The notes under the pieces were generated by a model. It was given only the letters and a program-made list of their open reading frames with translations. It was not told the origin of the DNA and made no database searches. Position numbers and translations under genes: made by a program. Positions 31,001 to 42,870 of a DNA stretch of 64,000 nt are shown in pieces (within the stretch, counting starts at the first letter, position 1; every line of letters begins with the position of its first letter). The DNA is from Darksidea phi (lineage: Eukaryota > Ascomycota > Dothideomycetes > Pleosporales > Lentitheciaceae), in NCBI GenBank assembly GCA_030770425.1, contig JASJFT010000215.1, positions 1 through 64,000 of the forward strand, read 5' to 3'.

Positions 31001-33600
31001 TTAGAGAACTTATAGACTAGTTCTAAGAAGTTAAGTAGATTATAAAATTTAATATCTAAGAAGAATTCTACTAGATTCGAATAGTAAAGGGGTATAAGAA
31101 GTATATAGCGTTTAAGACCTAATATAGACTCTATAAGTATAAAGTTATACTATTTAGACTAATAAATACGCTAGCGATATTTTAGTCGATTATTAATAGA
31201 ATATTAAACGAATATCTAGATATATTCTATATAGTATATCTAGACGACGTTCTTATATATAGTAAAGGAATACTAAAAGAATATAAAGAATATATAAAGA
31301 AAGTACTATAAAAGTTATAGTAAAATAAGTTACTACTTTACCTAGATAAATACGAATTCTATAGAACGAAAACTAAATATCTAGATTTTATTATTTTACG
31401 AGAAGGAGTATCTATAGACCCTAAGAAAGTATAAACTATAAGAGAATAACTAATCCTAATATTAGTTAAGGATATATAATCCTTTTTAGAATTTACTAAC
31501 TTTTACTAGAAGTTTATTAGAGATTACTTAAAGATTATATCTCTACTTATAGAGGTAATTAAGAAAGAAAAGAGATTTTAGTAGAACTAGAAATAATAGA
31601 AAGCTTTTAATAAACTTAAGAATCTATTTATATTAGTATCTATATTATAGATATATAATCTAATAAAACCTCTTAGAGTAGAAACGGACGTATTAGACTA
31701 TATACTAGAAGTAATACTTACCTAGTAAGGGGAAGATAGAAAATAGAGACTAGTATTCTACTACTTACGTAAGTTTAGTAAAGAAGAAGTAAACTATAAT
31801 ATTTATAATAAGGAACTTAATACTATTATATTAGTATTTAAATAATAGAGACTATAGCTTATAGAAGCTAAATATAAGATTAAGGTTATTACGGACTATT
31901 AGAACCTTACGAGTTTTACGACTACTAAGAAACTTAATTAATAATAATTTTAATAGTTAGAATTACTAGTAGATTACGACTTTAAGATAAATTACTAGCT
32001 AGGAATACTAAATAAAGCGGCGGATACTCTTAGTAGAAGATTAGATCTTCGAGGAACTAATAAACCCGTTATATACGAACTAGTCCTACGAAAGAAGCTA
32101 GACGGAACCCTTATATATAACTATATAAGACTAGCTAAGATTATAGTAGTAGTAGATATTAAAAGAAAATAGAGAAATAAGACCCGAGAAACTATTAGGA
32201 ATACTAATAGAATACTAAAGGAAGATAATATATACTTCGATAAGGAAAAATACTCCGCTCTAATAAATAACTTAGAAATAAGACCTTATATTCTACTAAG
32301 TCTTAAGGGAGATTTAATATAGGAAATCTATAAGAGTAAGATACTAGAATACCTAGGAATTAATAAAATAGTTAAATACGTAGATAAAGAATACCTACTT
32401 ACTAATATAAGAAAGAAAGTTTAGAAAGTAATAGATAACTATTTAGAATATTCTAAGAATAAACCTAAGAGATATAAGTCCTATAGATTACTCTAACTAT
32501 TAGTACTACTTATATAACTATAGACTTACATTATAATAGACTTTATAGTAAAGTTACTACTATTATTAGAACTAGAATTAGAAAGATTATATAATATAAT
32601 TATAGTAATTATAGACTAATTAACTAAGATAGTATACTTTATCCCGATAAACGAAGTAATTATAGTAGAAAATATAGCTTACGAGATTAAAAGGATACTT
32701 ATTACTAATTATAAATTACTAGAATAGATTCTTATAAATAGGGATAAACTATTTACTTTAAAGTTTTAGAATATACTACTTGTAAAATTAGAAATTAAGA
32801 GAAAGCTATCGACTAGCTTTTATTCGTAGATAGATAGTTAGACGGAACGAACGAACTAGACTCTAGAGGAGTATCTAAGATTCTATATTAATAAACTATA
32901 GAATAACTAGGTCGAATTACTACTAATAGTATAATTAGTATATAATAGTAAGAAGTCTACGACGACTAGATACTTACTATATTACGTAAATTACGGATAT
33001 AAGCTAATAACTTATAGAAATCTAAAGGATATTAAGAGTATATCTATTAGAATAGAAGAAAAGATCTATTTAATATAAGAACTATATAAAGAACTTAATA
33101 CGTAGATAGTATATAGAAACTTTATAATAGCTAAAATAGTAAATAAAAGAAGACTCGAGGGACTAATCCTTAAGAGGAGGGATAAAGTTTTTCTTTTATA
33201 ATAAAATCTAAAAACTAAATAACTATACGATAAACTAGATAATTTATAAATTAAACTATTCGAAATTAAAAAAAAAATAGAACTAGTTAACTATAGGTTA
33301 AAGCTAGCTAAAGGTATAAAAATATATCTAGTATTCTATATATTACTACTAGAACTAGTACCGGAAAATACTAAAGTAGCTACTAATATCGAACTCGAAG
33401 ATAAGGAGTATAAGGTCGAGAAAATCTAAGGACTATAAAAGTTCGGTCGTTAGTAGAAATATTTAGTTAAGTAGGTAGAATAGCCTACTAGCTAAAATAT
33501 ATAGAAACTAGTTAAGAACCTATAGGGCTACTAGGACCTAGTTAAGTAGTATTACTAGAAGTACCTAGAGGTAAAGGCTCCTAACTATCTAGAAAAGTAG
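28100..33600 (+). pseudogene. gag-pol of the chromovirus, RIP-inactivated
   Basis: Read in plus with internal stops. The nucleocapsid knuckle at 28,790-28,831 has C-x2-C-x4-H-x4-C spacing, but all four ligand positions are Tyr codons. Reverse transcriptase shows [12 protein letters not shown] near 30,940 and YLDDVLIYS (catalytic box) at 31,238-31,264. The integrase region near 32,605 shows LTKIVYFIP after a stop. A chromodomain-like YLVK, then V-E, then P-T-S pattern is at about 33,455-33,540. The order PR-RT-RH-IN-chromodomain defines a Ty3/gypsy chromovirus. The chromodomain would have steered integration to heterochromatin marks. It is non-functional. Confidence 0.9.
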
Positions 33601-34303
33601 AAAAATTAGTAGACTCGTATAGTAAGGGTTACTATAGTAATATAGATAAGCTAGAAAAAGTAGAGTAAATAGTTTCTACCTATTCTAACTTTTTTAACTC
33701 GGAGATTAAAGCTAGCTTACGATTAAGAAGCTTATATTAATAAGTATTATATTAAGCTAGTTATACGTAGATATATTATTTACGAGCTTAAGTAGCTAAT
33801 TCTTTATCCTTAATAGACTCTAATTTAGATAAAAGTCGAGAGTACTCTTTCTTAGCGCGAGTAAGAGACTTATTAGTTACTACTAGACTATAAGAAATAT
33901 TCTAAGAGAGATATTTACTATAATAAGCTAAGAATAGTAATATCTTATATTCGTAGCTAGTAAATTAATAGTTTAGATACGATCGAGCCGGTAGTATTAT
34001 ATAACTAGAGTAAAGGACGTAGTAGGCGAGATAAAAACGACGAGCTATAAAAGTCTTAGGACCTTTAGATATTATTAGGACTTAGAAGAAAAATAAAGAA
34101 TAGAGCTTAAATACCTATAGAGTAGAACGTTATCTACTCTTATACCTAGGTAAGAGGCGGAATAACTAGAGTACTAGACTAAAAAAAGAATTACTAGTAC
34201 GTATATACGGGTTACGGTATAGTATAGAAAGAATTACTAGAGTAATTAGACTACTACTAAATAGAGTTATAAGAAAGAAAATACGACTTTAAGAACGAAG
34301 CTT

Positions 34304-34315
34304 TAAAGAAGAGAG
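34304..34315 (+). other. Polypurine tract of the LTR element
   Basis: TAAAGAAGAGAG lies four bases before the 3' LTR, at the standard place for plus-strand priming. Confidence 0.65.
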
Positions 34316-34319
34316 TAAG

Positions 34320-34754
34320 TATTATAACTCTACGCGAACTATAGAATACGAGGTATTCTAAGAAGGTTAGAAGCTAAGATAGAGGCTTAGTTAGTAATTT
34401 AATATTATATAATAATAATCTAGTTAATTTATATCTTAGCGAATAGAGTAAATAGAGTATAACTAATAATAATCTAGTTAATCTATATCTTAGTAAATAG
34501 AGTAAGTAGAGTAAGGTAAAGTAGAATAGATATAAGAGAGTAGAGGATCTCCTAGATTTTCTATCTTAATTCTTTATAGTTAATCTTTAGTTCTTTACCT
34601 AATACTTACGAATAAGATTAGATCTTTTCCTAAGTAGTTATTCTAGTAATAGAATTTATTAACTTAATCTTAACCTATTAGAAACTAACAATATAATAAA
34701 CGTTCTATTAGTCCTAACCCGGATTCCGTATAAAGGTACGTATAACGTATAATA
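34320..34754 (+). repeat. 3' long terminal repeat (435 bp)
   Basis: Same length and boundaries as the 5' LTR, starts TATTATAACT, and is followed by the AAGAG duplication. Where the two differ it is by transitions, so they were identical at insertion and were mutated later. Confidence 0.9.
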
Positions 34755-35139
34755 AAGAGATAGATATAATAAAAAAGCTAGTTAAAGATAAGAGATAGAT
34801 ATAATAAAAAAGCTAGTTAAGAATAAGAAATAGATATAATAAGTAGAATACTAGTATTATTATAGATAATTTTTATACTATAGGTAGTATTAGTACGTTA
34901 ACTCCTTACTATTACTATTAGTCTTCTAACTAGACTCTATAGTTTAGTATTATATATTATTTCTCGTCTAGTATCTTAATATTCGAAATATTATCTCGTT
35001 AATATTACTATATATAGCTCTATAGCTCTATTATTATATATAAGATATAGATATAATATCTTTATTATATATAAACTCTTACTATATTTCGTATAGATCT
35101 TCTAAAGAGACTCCTACTATATAAATCTAAATTAAATAA
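34755..35139. repeat. Dispersed repeat, heavily mutated copy (part 2), inverted
   Basis: Continues the copy interrupted at 27,398 and aligns with the reverse complement of 405-735. It starts with about three tandem units of a roughly 35-bp sequence (AGATAGATATAATAAAAAAG followed by CTAGTTAA), of which the left copy has only one. Homology ends near AAATCTAAATTAAAT. Confidence 0.75.
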
Positions 35140-35660
35140 AAGATTAGTCGATTTATTATACTTTATATAGTATATAATATTTAATTAATTTATATTTACT
35201 AAGACTTATAAATTTATATATCTATTATATAACTTTCTATTCTTTAATTATAAGATCTATATTATATTCTTTATTAAAACTAGTAATAGACTTTATTTTT
35301 AATATTTTTATTAGTTATTATTTTATAGTTCGTATATAATTTATAATACTATCTTCTCTCTTTAAATCTTTAGCTTAGAGGTTATTCTAGATCTAGTATT
35401 TAACTATATTAGTATTAGCTTAAAATTTTCTTAAGTTATACTCCTCTTTCTTTATAATTTCTTATAAAATTAAAGAATATATTTTACTTATTAATTATAT
35501 TAGTTATAATAGATTTAAAATCTTTTCTTATTTTTAATATAATAAGCTTAGAATATCTTATATTTTTTTTTAATTAATAGTAAATATTATAAGACTTATA
35601 TTTATATAAATATATAGAATTCTTATTAATTATCTAGAATATATATAATTAAGTATTTAT
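35140..35660. other. RIP-mutated DNA, nothing further recognised
   Basis: AT-rich with no identifiable element ends or domain traces. Confidence 0.5.
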
Positions 35661-35661
35661 A

Positions 35662-35940
35662 AGATATATTATAGTATAATAGTAAAGAAAGCCTCCTAAT
35701 TAAGCGTTAAAGGCTTAGATAAGCGACGAAATATTAGACCGGGCTCCGAAGGACTATTATCTAGGAGTATCTTTAACTAGAGTTTATTATCTATTCTATT
35801 ATATAGTAGATAGAAGAAATAGTTTAATTAATTAATTATTCGACTATCTATTCTATTAACTCTTTTTCTTCTACTTCTCTAATTATAGGTCGTAAGCTTC
35901 GTTATCCTATCTCTAATATACCTATATACTATAGTTTTTA
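35662..35940 (+). repeat. Inverted repeat arm A (about 275 bp)
   Basis: Aligns with the reverse complement of 62,362-62,632 across its length. Both contain GCCTCCTAATTAAG, AAAGGCTTAGATAAG and TATCTCTAATATACCTATAT. The two arms face each other 26.4 kb apart. They may be LTRs of two opposed copies of one element, or the ends of a single large insertion. Confidence 0.75.
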
Positions 35941-38900
35941 ATAATATTTATAGGGCTTTCGACGATCTATTAGACTAAAGCGAAGAGAAGAGTTAGATAA
36001 AAGAGATAGTAGAATTAGAAGTTTTACTACGGCCCCTAAGGCTTAATTAATAATACCTAGATATAATAAATACTAAATACTATAAATAAATATATATAGG
36101 CTTAGAATAATATAATAGTATATTAGATAAAGTAATTAGAATAAGTAATAATAGTATTATAAACTAATATTAGATAATAATAGAAGATTCTTAAAAGAAA
36201 GACGTTTAGTTAGAATATTTTAGAAATTTTAGTAAAAGAAATTATAGGAGATTTCTAAAAGGGAAGTACTTAGCTAGGATAATTAGAAATCTTAGTATAA
36301 AATTAAAGGGGTAGTATAACTTTCTATTAGACCTTACTTATTAATAAAAAGAGAAAAAGGATATAATAAAGTAAACTACTAGTACGACGACGTAGTTATT
36401 AGATTAGAAGATTAACGCTAGTATTAGTAGATTTAGACGAAATAATAATACTAATTAGCTTATAAAGAGAGAAGAGATATAAGAAAATAATACTTTTTAG
36501 AAAGTTAAGAATACTAGATATACCCTTTTATTATTATTCTTAGTCGAAACTCTATTAGTTAATATTTAATATAGTACTAACTAGTTTTAAATAGTTACCC
36601 TTTAAATACCCCCTATTATACGACTAACTACCCTTTAGTTAAAAAGATAGCTTATCTAATAAAGAAAAAAAAAAGGTTCGTTAAAGTAAAAGAATTATTA
36701 TTTATTAATATATCTACTAGTACTTTAGAGTAAGACTAGCCTAGAAGAGAAAAAAAAAGAAAAAATAAGATAAAGTATAATTAGAAGAAGAAGTATCTAA
36801 TTTATTTAATTTAGAAACTAGAATAGAAGGGTATTTAAGAAAGTTATTAACCCTATAGTAAAGTTAATAATATTAACTTAGATAATAATTCTAAGAGCGA
36901 GAATAAATTAGACGATAATAAAGATAATAAGATAGATCTTAAGTTTTACTATTTAGAACTTTATTAGAAGAAGAAGCCTAAGAAGCTATTAGTACTAATA
37001 TTTAATCTACTAATCTTTAAGATAGTAGCTACCCCTATTAAATTCTAGTAGTCGATTAATAAGAAAATAAATATCTATTTTTTATTTTCGTTATATAATT
37101 CTAATATACTATTATTTACTAGTATAGATATTATATAGTTCTTAGAGGACTATAAGTTTAGTATAGATAAAATAAGATAGAATAAATAAGATAAGAAAAA
37201 GTTTCTTTTCTATTTCTATAATTTATTTTAGAGAGTATATATTATTAAGATATATTATTATATATCTTTAATATAGAGCTAGGCTATATTTAAATCGACG
37301 CTTTAAAAGAAATATATTAGTAAAGATATTAAGTAGTAGAAGACTATTTACGTCTTTCTTAAATTATAGCTAGTAGAAGTCTATTAGTTACTTCTTCTAT
37401 TTAATAAGTACTATTACTAATTCTTAATATATAGTAGTAGAGTATTAAACTAATTATAGATTATAGAAATTAAGCTTAGATAGCTATTCTTTAAAGAATT
37501 AAAGTATAATAACTAAATAATAATTATATTTAATATAAATAAGAAGTACTAACTAGCTAATAGAGATATATATTTCTTTAAGCTAAAGAAGATATACTAG
37601 TACCTCTAATTATTATATAAATAAAAAGAAGTTATACTTATACTAAGTCTAGATACTAGTCTAATAGCTAGCTAGCTAGTATATAGGAAGATTAAAGCTT
37701 ATATTAAGTAGTAGCTTTCTTACCTAGTTAAGTTTTTATATTCTTAGTAATAGAAGCCCGTAACTTTATTAGGAAAATTAATAGTAATTACTTAGTTACT
37801 ATCTAATTCTTAGATTAAATAGCTTATAGATAGTATAAAAAGATTAATTTTAACTTAATAGTAGTTTAATATATAGTAATAAAGTACTCCTATAATCTAA
37901 TTAGTATTTATATAAAAAAATAATTATTATTATACTTTTTATAAACTAATTAAATCTATTCTTTATTTTAAGTATAATAATAAATTATATATAAGCTTCT
38001 ATAATTAGATATAAAACCTAAAGGTAAATATATAAATAATTAGTAATTAAAAGTTTTAGAAAATAGAATATATTATCTATAACTTAATAAACTATTAAAT
38101 TTAGAAATATCTCTTATAAAGAAAGTTTTTTAATAATAACTAATATTATAAGAAGAAGAATAAGAAGACTAGCTAGTTTAAATAGTATTATAGTTTATTT
38201 TATCTTTATAAAGAGAAACTTCGTAGTTAAAAACTTTATATCGTTTTTAATAATATATAAAAGTATTTTATTTTTTAAATAATAGAGTACTATAGAGTAA
38301 TTAACGTAAAGTTAATAAGATTATTTATTAACGTAAAAGGGCTTAATAGAAAGAAGAACTACCTAGTAACTAATAATAATACGAATATTATCGAAATAGT
38401 AAACGATACTATTAATAATAGATTACTAGCTCTTAAGAAAAAGGGGTTAAAGAAGACTATAACTTTTTATTATACGCTATAGAAGTAATTAGTAATTAAA
38501 AGTATCGAAGTATTATTAATAAAAGTAAATAATATTAAGATAAAAGACTAAAATTATCCCCTTATAATAGCTAATAAGATATTAGATAACTATATTATAA
38601 AACTAAAGCTAAAGATAAAGATTAAGAATATTAAACCTATTAATTTTCTAATAAGAGTAGTTAAGGAAGAAGAATAATATTAATAAATAATTAGGAAGTT
38701 TTATAGCTCTATTCCTATACTTAATCTAAATAAAGAAATTATAATAGATATAATAGGGTAACCTTCTAATTAAAGAGTAATATTAGAAGTCTTAAGTTTA
38801 TAAACTATTTAGATAAATTAGAAATCTTAACTAGTTATTAAAAGAAAGTTACTAAAGATAATAATTACGTAGACGTTTACTAATAAAAAGTTAATATATA

Positions 38901-39295
38901 TAGTATAATAATTAATAATAAGTTTAATTCTAGTTACTATTCTCTAATAGAAAGTCCGTAGACTAATTATAACTATATTATTATTTTAAAACTAGGTTAT
39001 TAATATTATATTAAAGCTTCTTAACGTAACTAAGTAAGTAAGAAGCTATAATCTTAATAATAAATTAAAAGAGGTATATATTATAGATAGAGGAGAAATA
39101 ATAGTAGACTTAGATCTATTTATATATTAATAAAAAGTTCGCTCTAAAAAAATCGTAAGAAATATAGTATAGTACTATACGGTATAGTATAAATTATATA
39201 AGCGTTCTATATTAGCCCGTATCTATAGTATATTTATTCTATACCTCTAATATTATTAAATATTAGCCTATACCTATAGTATACCTCTAATATTA
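35941..39295. other. RIP-mutated transposon debris, family not identified
   Basis: Plus-strand reading with internal stops gives long Lys/Tyr/Ile-rich stretches, and the region follows repeat arm A as a gag region would follow an LTR. No catalytic motif could be recognised, so no family is named. Confidence 0.35.
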
Positions 39296-39545
39296 TTTTA
39301 CGTTTACTTATACATATTATATACTTATATAATAGCCTCTACGCCGCGTATATATCTTATATAAGTACTAGTAAACTATTTAATATATTATATTCTATTT
39401 ATTAGATAAGTATTAGGATATTTTACGTTTACTTACGTATATTATATACTTATATAATAGTCTCTATACCGCGTATATACCTTATATAAGTACTAGTAAA
39501 CTATTTAATATATTATATTCTATTTATTAGATAAGTATTAGGGTA
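39296..39545. repeat. Two tandem copies of a 125-bp unit
   Basis: The unit beginning TTTTACGTTTACTTA occurs at 39,296 and again at 39,421 with a few transitions between copies. It lies near the likely left end of the Plavaka-containing region. Confidence 0.8.
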
Positions 39546-40622
39546 TATTATTAATTTACTATATTATATTTTTATTAAAATCTAGAATAATAGACCTTAG
39601 CTCCTATCCTTACCTCTAAATACTAGTAATAACGGACTACTTAGTATATATTATATCGAAGTATACTATCGCGTATAGTATAACTAATAAAAGTTATTAA
39701 GACTATAAGTCCTCTACGTACCTAAGTCCCGTAAAAGAAGCCTATAACTAGATAGTTAAATATAAGTACTAGTATATTAGCTACTATTCTACTAGGTACC
39801 GGTAGTTAGAGTATAGAGGGTCGTACTATAGAATCTTATAATATAAAAGTATAATATAATATTTAAATAAGTAGTAGCTATTATATCGTTAAACTCGTAG
39901 GTATAAATCCTATACCCTTATTATAGAAGAGACTACTATTAAGGGTTATACCTTATAAGGTACTAATATACCTAGTTCTAGAAGTAAGATATTCTAGATC
40001 GTAGAAACTAGTAATAGCCCGGCTCTAAGGTAGAATAAGTATATATAGTAGTAGCGAGAAGCTTACCGTTCGTATAAGCCTCGTATAGCTAGAGAGAATA
40101 TAGCCTTTTAAGTATACTAGTATAGATATTCTTAAGTAGAATAATCTACTCTTAGGTCTTATATATATTAAATACGTAGTCTACCTAAAGAGTAGATAGA
40201 AGATTGGTATTATTTTCTACTTAGATAAACTACGCTAACTACTAGACTATTTTACGGTCTACTAGAGGGGTTTATAGAAACCTCTTAAGGTCTAGTACTA
40301 CTTAGCGAAATAGACTATATTTATATTAATCTATAAGCTTTATAAGCTTATTATTACTTAATACTCTCTATAGAGCTTATAGATCGATATAAATATAGTC
40401 TATCTTAGAGAATATCCTTATTTTCTTACTATAGTCTTTTAATAATACTTTATATATACCTCCTAGCGATTACCTCTCGTCCTCGGACCGGTAGACTAGG
40501 TACCCGAAAAAATAATAGGCCCCTTATTCTAGATCTAAATTCTAGTTATAGAGAGGAGATATAGCTAGAAAGAATATAATATACTTTTCTTTTAGCTTAA
40601 GATAGTATAGTTTAATATACCC

Positions 40623-40894
40623 CTTATAGGGTAGAAGATAATAGAGTACTACCTTAAAGAGCGTATCCTTTAGACCTTCTATAGGCTTTAGGCTTAGTTT
40701 ATTAACTTAGATTTACTTAGATATCCTATTAATAAGGGTTAGAGAGGGTATTATACCTCTTATAGGGTAGAAGATAATAGAGTACTACCTTAAAGAGTAA
40801 ATCTTTAGACCTTCTATAGACTTTAGACTCGGTTTATTAACTTAGATTTACTTAGATATCCTATTAATAAGAGTTAGGGAGAGTATAGACTTAG
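40623..40894. repeat. Two tandem copies of a 136-bp unit
   Basis: CTTATAGGGTAGAAGATAAT occurs at 40,623 and 40,759, and the following sequence is repeated with mostly transition differences. Confidence 0.8.
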
Positions 40895-40916
40895 TTTATA
40901 TTAGCTGGTCCTTTAG

Positions 40917-41405
40917 AATTCTATTATACGTAATAGTATACTTCGATATAATATATACTAAGTAGCCTACTATTACTAGCGCTTAGAGGTAAGAATAGAA
41001 GTAATAGGTCTATAAAGTCTAGATTAGAATTATACTATATATAATAGTATACTTCGATATAATATATACTAAGTAGTCCGCTATTACTAGTACTTAGAGG
41101 TAAGGATAGAAGTAATAGGTCTATAAAGTTTAGATTAGAATTATACTATATATAATAGTATACTTTAATATAATATATATCGAGTAGTCTACTATTACTA
41201 GTACTTAAAGGTAAGAATAGAAGTAATAGGTTTATAAAGTCTAGGTTAGAATTATACTATATATAATAGTATACTTCGATATAATATATACTAAGTAGTC
41301 TACTATTACTAGTACTCGGAGGTAAGAATAGAAGCTAAGGGTCTATAAAGTCTAGATTAGAATTATACTATATATAATAGTATACTTTAATATAATACGT
41401 ACCGA
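40917..41405. repeat. Tandem array of a 111-bp unit (about 4.4 copies)
   Basis: The motif AATTATACTATATATAATAG recurs at 41,028, 41,139, 41,250 and 41,361, exactly 111 bp apart, with a less complete first copy from about 40,917. The same unit forms a second array at 47.0-47.5 kb. Confidence 0.9.
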
Positions 41406-42577
41406 CTATTACTAGCTATAATAATCTTACTCTAATTAGTCAACTACGTCTTACTAAGGTAGACCTTTTGAATAGGAGAGTAGATAGTCTATATAGTATT
41501 ATTAATTATAACGTAGATAATAATAGTCCTACGGTTAGTAATAGTAGTAGGATTACCTAGTAGTATTACGCGCGCTATTTTACTAGCTACTAAGTTACTT
41601 CTAATCGAGTTAATAAACTTATTAGTAGATATTTATTAAGAGTTAAGTAGTTATCGGGCTTAGACTTTATAGAAGAATCGAGACCGTAGTCCTTATAGTA
41701 ATAGGTAAGAGAATTTTATACTTTATTAGTATACGACCTAGATATAGTAATAATAGTACTACTTAATAGTACTATAGTTTACTACTATAAATAGTTATCT
41801 CTTTTAATAACCTATATAACGTCTTAGTAAGGCTATATACTCTTATCTCTTATTCGACTCTTAGTTCTAAAGGAGATACGTATTAATATAATATAGAGTA
41901 GTACTAGTAGAGGTAGATTTATATAGGTCGCTAGTATAGTAAACCTCTACTATTCTATTTATACTAACGTTCTAATATCTTATTTTATTACCCTATACTT
42001 ACGCGCTTATAGATAGAGTATACTTACTAATAGAGTATATCTATTTTCTTACTCTATAAAACTTCTATCTAAAATATATTATATAGTACTATAGATAAGT
42101 ACTATAATAGGTATATCTATAAGTACTCTAGTCTAGAGCTTATTATTAAAAACTCTTAATAGTAGACTTATAGGGCCGCTAAAACGACCTAGTTAATATA
42201 ACGATAGTATAGTACTAGACCAAAAAACGAACCTAAGTTAATAAATATCTTTTTTTTTACTTATAGAATTAATTCTCCCTTAGAGTACCTCTACTCTCTT
42301 CTTTTTATACCCCTATACGCTTCTTTTTAGCCTAATTACTCCTAATTCGTTACTACTAGAGGATAGTAGGGACGTTAAATAGCCCTAATTAATCTTTAGG
42401 AGTAATAACTAGGTTATAAAAGTACTAGTAATAGATTAATATATTACCGTCTATAATATACTATTAGCTAGAGTATATATTATAGCTATTAGGTATAACT
42501 CCTTTACTATAATTACGGTCGTCTATAATTATTAGTAAGGGTATCTTATTTATAAGTATACTATTATCTCTATACTA

Positions 42578-42870
42578 CGTACTATTAGCTATAGTATAGA
42601 ATAAAGTTTTTAGATAGAACTTCTTATCGTAATTATTATTACCGGTAATAATCTACTAGGATACCTTTATAGAGAATATACTATTAGCTATAATATAGAA
42701 TAAAGTTATTAGATAGAACTCCTTACCATAATTATTATTACTAGTAATAATCTACTAGGATACCTCTATAGAGAATATACTATTAGCTATAGTACGAAAT
42801 AAAGTTATTAGATAGAACTTCTTACTATAATTATTTAGAATATAACTATACTCGTATAAAGTACTACTAA
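42578..42870. repeat. Tandem array of a 99-bp unit (about 3 copies)
   Basis: ACTATTAGCTATAGTAT or a close variant recurs at 42,581, 42,680 and 42,779. The same core appears in the arrays at 49.9-50.3 kb and singly near 56,810. Confidence 0.85.

Larger units (their letters stand above)
27399..34754 (+). mobile_element. Full-length Ty3/gypsy chromovirus LTR retrotransposon, RIP-killed
   Basis: A 7,356-bp element bounded by two 435-bp LTRs and a 5-bp AAGAG duplication. Traces of gag with a CCHC knuckle, reverse transcriptase, integrase and a C-terminal chromodomain follow in gypsy order on plus. A purine-rich tract at 34,304-34,315 precedes the 3' LTR, as expected for second-strand priming. It inserted into the dispersed repeat whose other half resumes at 34,755. 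Every coding domain is interrupted by RIP stops, so the element cannot move. Confidence 0.93.
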
